Of a stretch of DNA of 64,000 nt, positions 57,394-64,000 are shown piece after piece. The notes under the pieces are model-generated. The model searched no databases. It had not been told where the DNA came from and was given only the letters and a program-made list of their open reading frames with translations. Position 1 is the stretch's first letter. Every line of letters starts with the position of its first letter. The position numbers were made by a program, and so were the translations under genes. Source of the stretch: Roseicitreum antarcticum (GTDB taxonomy: Bacteria > Pseudomonadota > Alphaproteobacteria > Rhodobacterales > Rhodobacteraceae); contig NZ_CP061498.1 of the NCBI RefSeq assembly GCF_014681765.1, positions 2,121,501 through 2,185,500 on the forward strand. Reading direction: 5' to 3'.

Positions 57394-58484
57394 GCCGCGC
57401 CCTCCAGTGCGGCGACCAGCGCGGGGCGGATCACGCCGCCTACCGCCGGGATGGCGCGGCCCTGTCCCAACACCGCCGTCAGCGCGTCATACCGCCCACC
57501 GGAGGCGACGGGCGGCGCATCGTCTGACCCCAGAAAGCCAAAGACGAAACCGTCGTAATATTCCATCGTGGTGCGCCCGAAGCTGGCCTGAAACGGCAGG
57601 GTTTGGGTGTTGATCCCACGGGCCTCCATCGCGTCCAGCCGGGCCGACAGACGGGCCACGGCAGGCGCAATCGCGGGCCAGTCGAGCGTGCGCAAATGGT
57701 TCAGCGCATCCCGCGCAGGCAGCGCCAGCGCCAGCAGGTCATCCAGCTGCGCGACCTGCCCGGCAGGGATCGGCGGTTGGGTTGCGTCGTCTTGCAGCGC
57801 CTTGATGCGGGCCAGAATTTCGGCTTCCGACCGCAGGCCATTCATCTGCCCGGCCTGCGCGATAAGGGTCGCGGGATCATCGGCGCGCATCCGTTCCAGC
57901 ATCGCCACCCGTGCGGGGGCGGCATCGGCGCGGCCCGCGAAACGGTCCAGCAGGGCGCGAAAGCGCCCGGGCCGCCAGATGTGACGCATCAGCGCCGCGC
58001 GACGCGCATCCGATGTTTCCAGCCCCGCGACCGCCGCGCGGATCAGGCCCATATCGCCGGTTACTGCGCGCAGGGGCAGATGCGACAGGATATCCGCAAA
58101 CAGCACAAACACTTCGGCATCCGCGCCAGAGGGGTCGGCGCGGTCGAACACCTCGAAGCCCGCTTGCAGGTATTCGCTGGCGCGCGGGCTGTGGTCTTGT
58201 TTGCGAAACACCCGGCCAAGGTAGGTATAGCGCGCCGGGTCCGCGCCATGCGCCATATGCGCCTGCACCACCGGCACGGTAAAATCCGGGCGCAGCATCA
58301 TCTCGCCGCGCAGGGGGTCATGGGTGACATAGGCGCGGGCGCGGATGTCCTCGCCGTACAGATCCAGCAGGGTTTCCGCAGGTTGCAGCACATCGGCAGC
58401 GACCGGGGCGGCACCTGCGGCCTGAAAGCGGTCAAATATCCGCTGGCCCACGGCACGGGCGCGCAGGGCGTCCACGGGCACCAT
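57390..58484 (-). CDS. hisZ: ATP phosphoribosyltransferase regulatory subunit
   Basis: 364-residue HisRS-like protein without aminoacylation activity that activates short HisG and carries its feedback control. Shows the class-II synthetase-like segments LRPDFTVPVVQAHMA and YTYLGRVFRKQ, and near the end FGRTTMEYYDGFVFGF and VASGGRYDAL. ATG at 58484 overlaps the hisS stop by one base. Confidence 0.95.
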   Translation of the reverse strand: MVPVDALRARAVGQRIFDRFQAAGAAPVAADVLQPAETLLDLYGEDIRARAYVTHDPLRGEMMLRPDFTVPVVQAHMAHGADPARYTYLGRVFRKQDHSPRASEYLQAGFEVFDRADPSGADAEVFVLFADILSHLPLRAVTGDMGLIRAAVAGLETSDARRAALMRHIWRPGRFRALLDRFAGRADAAPARVAMLERMRADDPATLIAQAGQMNGLRSEAEILARIKALQDDATQPPIPAGQVAQLDDLLALALPARDALNHLRTLDWPAIAPAVARLSARLDAMEARGINTQTLPFQASFGRTTMEYYDGFVFGFLGSDDAPPVASGGRYDALTAVLGQGRAIPAVGGVIRPALVAALEGAA

Positions 58485-60124
58485 CAGCCTGCGTCCAGTA
58501 TCTTGCGCACGGTTGCCACCAGATCGGCCAGCGGCACCTCGTATTGCGCGGGCTGGCTTTTCCATTCCTCATGACTGGCGCTGGCGGCAATTTTCGCACC
58601 AAGGATCAGGTCCTTCACCTGCACCATACCGCGCGCCGCCTCATCCGCGCCCTGGATGATCGCGACGGGCGAGTTGCGTTTATCGGCGTATTTCAACTGG
58701 TTGCCGAAGTTTTTCGGGTTGCCCAGATACACCTCGGCCCGGATACCGGCGGCGCGCAGGGTGCCGACCATGGCCTGATAATCCGCCATGCGGTCACGGT
58801 CCATCACAGTCACCACCACCGGGCCGGGATCGGCCTTTGCGCCGTGCCCCTTGGCAGCGAGAGCGGCCAGCAAACGGTCCACCCCGATGCTGACGCCAGT
58901 GGCGGGCACGGTCTGGCCTGTAAAGCGTTTGACCAGATCATCATACCGCCCGCCGCCCGCAACGCTGCCGAACTGGCGGGGACGGCCCTTTTCATCGGTG
59001 ATCTCGAAGGTCAGTTCGGCCTCGAACACCGGGCCGGTGTAGTAGCCAAGGCCACGCACGACGGAGGGGTCGATGACGATGCGGTCGGGGCCGTAGCCTT
59101 GGGCGTCGAGGAGGGTGGCGATTTCTTCGAGTTCGGCGACGCCTTCGAGGCCCGATGGTGAGGCACGAACAATATCCCTAAGTATCTGAATCGTGACTTT
59201 ATTCCTTAATTCGTCCCATCCTGGCAGCGTCCCCAAGATAGATCGAAACCTCAGATTACCTCTTAGTTGGGCACCGACTGCCAATGTTCGAAGTTCTGGG
59301 GATTCGTCTCCAGCGGTCTCTTGCATCTGTTTCAGACGCTCGTCGATTAAACGGGATGCATCAACGAATTGCATCAGCACTGTTTGTTCAGCAACTCCCA
59401 GCCGCGCTCCCTTCGTGAAATCCCCACTCTCGTCCTTGCGCCCCTCACCCAGCAGCGCGCGTACTCCCTCGACCCCCAGCCGGTCCAGCTTATCAATCGC
59501 GCGCAGCACAATGCCGCGTTCGGCCTCGAACTTCGACGGATCGGATGGGTCCAGAATGCCCGCAACTTCCATCACCCCGTTCAGCACCTTGCGGTTGTTC
59601 ACCTTCACCACATAGTCGCGGCGTTCAATCCCCACGGCTTCCAGCGCGTCGGCCAGCATGGCGCAGATCTCGGCATCCGCCGCCACGCTGGCAGCGCCTA
59701 CAGTATCCGCATCACACTGATAAAACTGCCGGAACCGCCCCGGGCCGGGCTTCTCATTGCGCCACACCGGCCCCATCGCATAGCGGCGGTAGGGCGAGGG
59801 CAGGTCGTTGCGGTATTGCGCGGCCACGCGGGCCAGTGGCGCGGTCAGGTCATAGCGCAGCGCCAGCCAGTCCTTGTCTTCCTCCCACGCGAACACGCCT
59901 TCATTCGGGCGGTCCACATCGGGCAGGAACTTGCCCAACGCCTCGACCGTTTCGACCGCGCTGGTTTCCAGCGGGTCAAAGCCATAGCGGTGATAGACGG
60001 CGGCGATCTTGTCCAGCATGGCCTTGCGCGCCGTCACCTCGGACCCGAGATAGTCGCGGAAACCTTTGGGCGTCTCGGCCTTCGGGCGGCGCTGTTTGGA
60101 CGGTTTCTCGGTGGTCTTTGCCAT
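58484..60124 (-). CDS. hisS: Histidyl-tRNA synthetase with a low-GC internal segment
   Basis: Class-II synthetase charging tRNA-His, 546 residues, longer than the roughly 500 I expect for relatives. Visible motifs: [35 protein letters not shown] (motif 2), [26 protein letters not shown] and the anticodon-binding C-terminus. Between FTKGA and [14 protein letters not shown] lies a stretch about 45 residues longer than expected, coded by low-GC DNA (59161-59400) with rare codons TTA, CTA, ATA and AGA. The frame is intact, so the enzyme is probably active with a foreign or expanded helical insert. First gene of hisS-hisZ-hisG. Confidence 0.95.
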   Translation of the reverse strand: MAKTTEKPSKQRRPKAETPKGFRDYLGSEVTARKAMLDKIAAVYHRYGFDPLETSAVETVEALGKFLPDVDRPNEGVFAWEEDKDWLALRYDLTAPLARVAAQYRNDLPSPYRRYAMGPVWRNEKPGPGRFRQFYQCDADTVGAASVAADAEICAMLADALEAVGIERRDYVVKVNNRKVLNGVMEVAGILDPSDPSKFEAERGIVLRAIDKLDRLGVEGVRALLGEGRKDESGDFTKGARLGVAEQTVLMQFVDASRLIDERLKQMQETAGDESPELRTLAVGAQLRGNLRFRSILGTLPGWDELRNKVTIQILRDIVRASPSGLEGVAELEEIATLLDAQGYGPDRIVIDPSVVRGLGYYTGPVFEAELTFEITDEKGRPRQFGSVAGGGRYDDLVKRFTGQTVPATGVSIGVDRLLAALAAKGHGAKADPGPVVVTVMDRDRMADYQAMVGTLRAAGIRAEVYLGNPKNFGNQLKYADKRNSPVAIIQGADEAARGMVQVKDLILGAKIAASASHEEWKSQPAQYEVPLADLVATVRKILDAG

Positions 60125-60250
60125 GGGGTCAGCCTGTTCATTGTTCCCGCGTTCGCATAGCTGAAGGGGGGCGCGGGGGCAAGGCTGGCGGGCTCTGGCG
60201 CAAGGGGCGCGGGCTTGCTACATCAAGGCACGCCAATTGGAGGATCCGCC

Positions 60251-60460
60251 ATGACCACCGAACGCCTGCTGGCCGCCGAAGAGCAGCTTGCCCATCTGTC
60301 GCGCGCGGTAGAGGATCTGTCCCACATCGTCACCGCGCAGGCTGATGAGATCGACCTGCTGACCCGCCGTGTGGCGATGTTGCTGGAACACGCGCGCGAC
60401 CGGCAGGACACGGGCAGCGGCGCCGTGGTGCTGGGGGATGAACGGCCCCCGCATTGGTAG
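60251..60460 (+). CDS. slyX: SlyX family protein
   Basis: 69-residue coiled-coil protein, MTTERLLAAEEQLAHLSRAV then EDLSHIVTAQADEIDLLTRR, ending GDERPPHW. The heptad pattern and the C-terminal PPHW-type end match SlyX. Function unknown; it is widespread in proteobacteria. ATG at 60251 with GGAGG at 60239-60243. Confidence 0.9.
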   Translation: MTTERLLAAEEQLAHLSRAVEDLSHIVTAQADEIDLLTRRVAMLLEHARDRQDTGSGAVVLGDERPPHW

Positions 60461-60593
60461 GGCATAGTGGTAAGCCGCATTGGCAGCGGGCCGGTTCAGG
60501 CGGGTCTGCGCGCATCGTGATGGGCGGCGGCTTTGCGGCGGAACCGGATTGCGATAGGCTGCGGGGATAACCATAAACAAACGAGCAGCCTTT

Positions 60594-61844
60594 ATGACTC
60601 TGACCAAACGCACCCTTCTGCTGTCGCTGGCCGCAACCGGTCTGACCGCCTGTACCACACCCATGGGGGGATACATGACCAGCCGTGCCCGTTCTGGCCC
60701 CACCGACCCGGGCCTGCGCCCCGCGCCAAATGCCGCGTTCGATAATTGGGTCGCCGGGTTCCGGTCCCGTGCGGGTGCGGCAGGCGTCACGCCCGGCACG
60801 CTCGACGCCGGGTTCCGGGGCGCGGGCTTCCTGCCCGGCGTGGTGGAACGTGATCGCAATCAGGTCGAATTCACCCGCACGCTGGAAGATTATCTGGCCA
60901 TCGCCGCGTCAGAACAACGCGTGACCGAGGGGCGCGCCGCCCTGCAACAATACGGCGATATCCTGAACCGGATCGAGGCGCGCTATGGCGTGCCTGCCGC
61001 CGTGGTCGCCGCTGTCTGGGGGCTGGAAAGCAGCTATGGCACGCGGCGCGGCGATATTCCGGTGGTCTCGGCCACCGCGACGCTGGCATTCGACGGGCGG
61101 CGCGGGGTGTTCTTTGAGCGCCAGTTGATCGCCGCACTTAAGATCGTGCAGAACGGCGACATCCCGGCGGGGCAGATGACCGGCAGTTGGGCGGGCGCGA
61201 TGGGGCATACACAGTTCATCCCGACAACGTACGAGGCCTACGCCGTCGACTTCACCGGCGACGGGCGGCGCGACATCTGGTCGGAGGACCCCACGGACGC
61301 GCTGGCCTCGGCCGCGAATTACCTGGCACAATCAGGCTGGGTGCGCGGCCAGCCCTGGGGGCTGGAGGTGCAACTACCCGCAGGCTTCAGCGGGCCGGTG
61401 GGGCGCGACACCACCCGCAGCGCGGCGGAGTGGAGCGCGGCAGGCGTGCGCGACATGGACGGGGGCCGGGTGCCCGACCATGGGCCTGCGTCGATCCTGA
61501 CGCCGCAGGGCACGGCGGGTCCGGCTTTCATGGCGTTCCGCAACTTCACCGTCATCACGCGCTACAACAATTCCGAGAACTACGTCATCGGCGTGGGACA
61601 TCTGTCGGACCGGCTGCGCGGCGGGCCGCCGATCCGCGGCAGCTTCCCGCCCGATGCCAATGGCCTGACCATCGACGACCGGCGCGCCCTGCAACGCGGG
61701 CTGACGGCGGCGGGGTTTGACACGCAGGGCACCGACGGGGTGATCGGCCCCAACACGCGCGACGCGATCCGCGCCTATCAGGCCCGCATGAACCTGCCCG
61801 CAACGGGGGAGCCATCGCGCGCCCTGCTGGACCGGCTGCGGTAG
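60594..61844 (+). CDS. Lytic murein transglycosylase lipoprotein (MltB-like, SLT_2 plus peptidoglycan-binding domain)
   Basis: 416-residue lipoprotein with lipobox LTAC (acylated Cys20). The SLT_2/MltB catalytic domain runs about 45-340, with catalytic Glu145 in AVWGLESSYGTRRG, QLIAALKIVQNGD and SWAGAMGHTQFIPTTY. A C-terminal peptidoglycan-binding domain follows (about 355-414: RALQRGLTAAGFDTQGTDGV, NTRDAIRAYQ). It cleaves glycan strands with anhydro-muramyl formation, anchored in the outer membrane. Confidence 0.94.
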   Translation: MTLTKRTLLLSLAATGLTACTTPMGGYMTSRARSGPTDPGLRPAPNAAFDNWVAGFRSRAGAAGVTPGTLDAGFRGAGFLPGVVERDRNQVEFTRTLEDYLAIAASEQRVTEGRAALQQYGDILNRIEARYGVPAAVVAAVWGLESSYGTRRGDIPVVSATATLAFDGRRGVFFERQLIAALKIVQNGDIPAGQMTGSWAGAMGHTQFIPTTYEAYAVDFTGDGRRDIWSEDPTDALASAANYLAQSGWVRGQPWGLEVQLPAGFSGPVGRDTTRSAAEWSAAGVRDMDGGRVPDHGPASILTPQGTAGPAFMAFRNFTVITRYNNSENYVIGVGHLSDRLRGGPPIRGSFPPDANGLTIDDRRALQRGLTAAGFDTQGTDGVIGPNTRDAIRAYQARMNLPATGEPSRALLDRLR

Positions 61845-61850
61845 GATGAC

Positions 61851-62717
61851 TTAGCCAAGCGCGTCGGTAAAGCCCGCGCCCAGAATCCACCCTTCCTCGG
61901 CCAGCACATCCACGGGCACCTGGGGGCGCAGCATCTGGGCCAGGTGTCCCGATGCCCGCGCGCGGGCAAAGCCTTCGGCCAGCAGGGAAACCTGAACCGC
62001 ATCCTTGATCTGGCCCGGGTCGCGGGCCAGCGCGGCGGTCACCTGTGGGGCCAGCAACGACGGATAGATCTCGGCCAGGACGACCGGCGCGGTGGGGGGC
62101 TGAAACGGCCAGACCGCCAGTTGCGGGCCGAACGACTGGCGCAGCCGGTTCAGCGCCGCGATGCCCAACAGCGCCTGTGATCCGACCGACCCGGTGGTGT
62201 AGAGCTTCCAGCACGGCTGGGTCGACCGGAGGCGATCCTCGACCACACGCCGCTCTGGCATCAGGTGGTCTTGGCGCAGGCTTCCTTTATGGGGCAGTCC
62301 GGGAACGCTCAGCCCCGCCGGGCAGCCCCAGAACGGCCCCAGCCCCGGAAACCGCGCGTTGATCTGACCCGCAAGCTGGAAGCGATTGTTGCGATTGTCA
62401 GGCGCATCCACCACATGCGCACCCAGCCAATCCCAGACTGCCAAGGCGCCGGAATCGCCGGTCAGTCGCGCCGCAAACCCCTTGGGGTAGCCAAACGGGA
62501 AGTCCGCGCCGATCAGCACCCGCGTGCCAGTGGCCAACGCGTCGGCGCAGATGCGCGACAGGGCGGCCATGACCTCGGCCCGCGTGCGGAAATAGCGCGG
62601 CGGGCAACCGTCCTCGCCCAGCCAGATCGCATCGGCCGAAGGTTTGCGCGGCGAGGGTGTTGCCGCAGCGGACCAATCAACAATGATGATCCGGTCGAAG
62701 GGGGCGGCATCAGTCAT
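61851..62717 (-). CDS. Conserved protein of unknown function coupled to mobA
   Basis: 288 residues. The start IIIVDWSAAATPSPRKPSAD and later RVLIGADFPFGYPKGFA resemble a ribonuclease-H-like fold of DUF429 type with acidic residues D14 and D72, but I cannot assign it firmly. Other distinctive parts are LGPFWGCPAGLSVPGLPHKG, WKLYTTGSVGSQALLGI and VVLAEIYPSLLAP. The ATG overlaps the mobA stop (ATGA), so it is translated with mobA; a link to molybdenum cofactor is inferred from that alone. Confidence 0.8.
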   Translation of the reverse strand: MTDAAPFDRIIIVDWSAAATPSPRKPSADAIWLGEDGCPPRYFRTRAEVMAALSRICADALATGTRVLIGADFPFGYPKGFAARLTGDSGALAVWDWLGAHVVDAPDNRNNRFQLAGQINARFPGLGPFWGCPAGLSVPGLPHKGSLRQDHLMPERRVVEDRLRSTQPCWKLYTTGSVGSQALLGIAALNRLRQSFGPQLAVWPFQPPTAPVVLAEIYPSLLAPQVTAALARDPGQIKDAVQVSLLAEGFARARASGHLAQMLRPQVPVDVLAEEGWILGAGFTDALG

Positions 62718-63382
62718 GGCGCCCCCCCTGGCGCGGGCATGTCATCAGCCTGACCAAGCAGGGCCCGCGCGCGCTTCAGATCGTCCGGCGTGTTGATGTT
62801 GAAGAATGGGTCAACACTGCTTGCCGCGTCATCCACCGCAAACAGGGCCAGCGCAGCCCCGTGCCGCGTGGTCCAATGTGTCACCTTGCGCTGCCCGTCC
62901 AGAAGGGTTGCACGCAGATCGCCGCGCAGCGCCACAGGCCAGAGGCCACAGACGGGATGCACCCGCACGGTTCCGTCCCGGTCCCGCGTGGCGGCAACCG
63001 CCAGCCCGCAGGCACGCGGTGCAGCAGCGGCCTGCAACCGCACCACCAGATCGCGCGGCAAGAAAGGGGTATCGGCAGGGACGGTGACGACGGACGCCGC
63101 CCCCTGCCCCGCCGCCCAGTCCATCGCGGCCAGAATCCCGGCCAGCGGCCCGGGATGATCCGGCAAGCCATCTTGCAACACCGGCAACCCGAAACCGGCA
63201 AGACGCGCGGGGTCGCCGTTGGCATTCAGCGCCATCGCACCAACCTGCGGCGCCAGTCGCGCGATCACATGGTCCAGCAGCCGACCTTGCGCCGCATCGG
63301 GGATCAACATCAGCAACCCCTTGTCCCCACCGCCGATCCGCGTCGCACGCCCCCCTGCCAGGATGACCGCAGGCAGCGTCAT
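62714..63382 (-). CDS. mobA: Molybdenum cofactor guanylyltransferase
   Basis: 222 residues. Joins GMP to molybdopterin to form MGD. The N-terminal nucleotide-binding motif LAGGRATRIGGGDKGLLML is diagnostic; PLAGILAAMDWA, VTVPADTPFLPRDLV and the C-terminal FFNINTPDDLKRA are also typical. ATG at 63382 is the family start. The product is needed by the formate dehydrogenase encoded at 21-26 kb. Confidence 0.95.
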   Translation of the reverse strand: MTLPAVILAGGRATRIGGGDKGLLMLIPDAAQGRLLDHVIARLAPQVGAMALNANGDPARLAGFGLPVLQDGLPDHPGPLAGILAAMDWAAGQGAASVVTVPADTPFLPRDLVVRLQAAAAPRACGLAVAATRDRDGTVRVHPVCGLWPVALRGDLRATLLDGQRKVTHWTTRHGAALALFAVDDAASSVDPFFNINTPDDLKRARALLGQADDMPAPGGAP

Positions 63383-63608
63383 GCGGGGCACGCAGCATGC
63401 CGCGCCCGGACAATAGGCAAGGGCGCAAAGGTGACCGGGAAGGTGGATGAAACTTTTGCCATGAATACCGCCCTCGGCCCCGATATGCCGGGGCAAACCT
63501 ATGCCCCTTCTGGCGCCCAGCTTGCAGCGCAGCGATCCGGCTGTCCAGCGACCCTTTGGCGCAGTTTGCGGCTTCCCCGGAGCGTCCCTTTGCACTACCT
63601 TGTTTATC

Positions 63609-64000
63609 ATGAGCACCGCATTAATTTCGCATCCCGACTGCGACACACATGTCACCCCTCCCGGCCATCCCGAACAGGTCGCCAGGCTGATCCATCTCAG
63701 ACAGGCGCTGAGCGTGTCAGAGTTCCAGGCGCTGCGCCGTGTCGAGGCCCCGCTGGGCGATGAAGCCGACATCTTGCGATGTCATCCCCCCGAATATCTG
63801 GAGCGGATCCGCATGGCGATCCCGCCCGCCGGAATCTACCCGCTGGACGCGGATACCCACGTTTCGCCCGGGTCGCTGAATGCAGCCCTGCGCGGGGTCG
63901 GGGCGGCCTGTCACGCCGTGGATATGGTGCTGGAAGGCACGGTGCAAAACGCCTTTGCCGCGACCCGCCCGCCCGGCCACCATGCCGAACGCGCCACGCC
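63609..64000 (+). CDS. Histone deacetylase-family (acetoin utilization / acetylpolyamine amidohydrolase type) protein, partial
   Basis: The frame starts at ATG 63609 and is open to the right edge, giving the first 130 residues. The start ALISHPDCDTHVTPPGHPEQ with ARL is the family entry motif; CHPPEYLERIR and DADTHVSPGSLNAALRGVGA follow, and the catalytic RPPGHHAERAT with the His-His pair (H124, H125) is the last visible part. Zinc-dependent deacetylase of a small or protein substrate; specificity not determined. Confidence 0.93.
   Translation, partial: MSTALISHPDCDTHVTPPGHPEQVARLIHLRQALSVSEFQALRRVEAPLGDEADILRCHPPEYLERIRMAIPPAGIYPLDADTHVSPGSLNAALRGVGAACHAVDMVLEGTVQNAFAATRPPGHHAERAT

Noticed and set aside
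59158-59402. Possible intein or group I/II intron inside hisS
   Set aside because: The segment is only about 245 bases, has no intein splicing motifs, no stop codon, and lies in a variable helical region rather than at an active-site motif.

Overview
The window is 64 kb of high-GC chromosome from an alphaproteobacterium, most likely a Rhodobacterales (Rhodobacteraceae/Roseobacter-type) species. The evidence is the gene content and order: fdsGBA-fdhD-fdsD for NAD-linked formate dehydrogenase, hisS-hisZ-hisG with a short HisG, ppi beside secA, argJ-mutT, and a gltB/gltD pair. tRNA genes carry an encoded CCA end, and many genes are coupled by ATGA overlaps. I cannot fix the genus.

Layout. 1-4.1 kb: a solute-binding protein gene that runs off the left edge, divergent from a LacI-type regulator, then the remains of a sugar-acid catabolic locus: a decayed 2-hydroxyacid dehydrogenase, an intact SDR dehydrogenase, and an IolB-like 5' part fused by deletion to the 3' end of a GntR-FCD regulator. 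4.2-14.9 kb: a catabolic island with hyuA-hyuB (ATP-dependent hydantoinase/oxoprolinase type), a divergent five-gene oligopeptide-type ABC importer, and an M24 'pita-bread' protein that has lost metal ligands (creatinase-like). 15.2-20.3 kb: tRNA-Lys, dapF-mtaB, a UMF1-type MFS gene with mepA, and tRNA-Thr. 20.5-26.5 kb: the formate dehydrogenase operon. 26.9-28.2 kb: a secreted sialidase-like protein. 28.5-35.1 kb: gltB, a GFA-family gene and gltD. 35.3-43.3 kb: uppP, ubiG, pip, an FMN reductase, an acetolactate-synthase-like TPP enzyme, rsmD with an FAD reductase, a peroxiredoxin and phhB. 43.4-50.2 kb: 5-oxoprolinase (a HyuA-HyuB fusion), accA, radC and an unknown exported protein. 50.4-56.6 kb: secA, a parvulin, argJ with a long Lys/Ala-rich N-terminal extension, mutT and a 45-residue small protein. 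56.7-60.1 kb: hisG-hisZ-hisS. 60.2-64 kb: slyX, a lytic transglycosylase lipoprotein, a conserved unknown gene coupled to mobA, and the start of an HDAC-family gene.

How the genes work together. Formate oxidation links the fds operon with FdhD (sulfur transfer to the cofactor) and MobA (molybdenum cofactor nucleotide attachment). The 4-15 kb island looks like uptake of a peptide- or amide-like compound followed by opening of a cyclic amide. gltB and gltD assimilate ammonium. UppP, MepA, DapF and the transglycosylase all serve the cell wall.

No CRISPR array, transposase, integrase or prophage gene was seen. The most unusual signals are: a sharply bounded low-GC in-frame segment inside hisS; a 44-bp near-identical sequence in two distant intergenic regions; two GTCAG-N5-CTGAC sites 74 bp apart between gltD and uppP; the ArgJ extension; and the deletion-fused pseudogenes near 3.7 kb.
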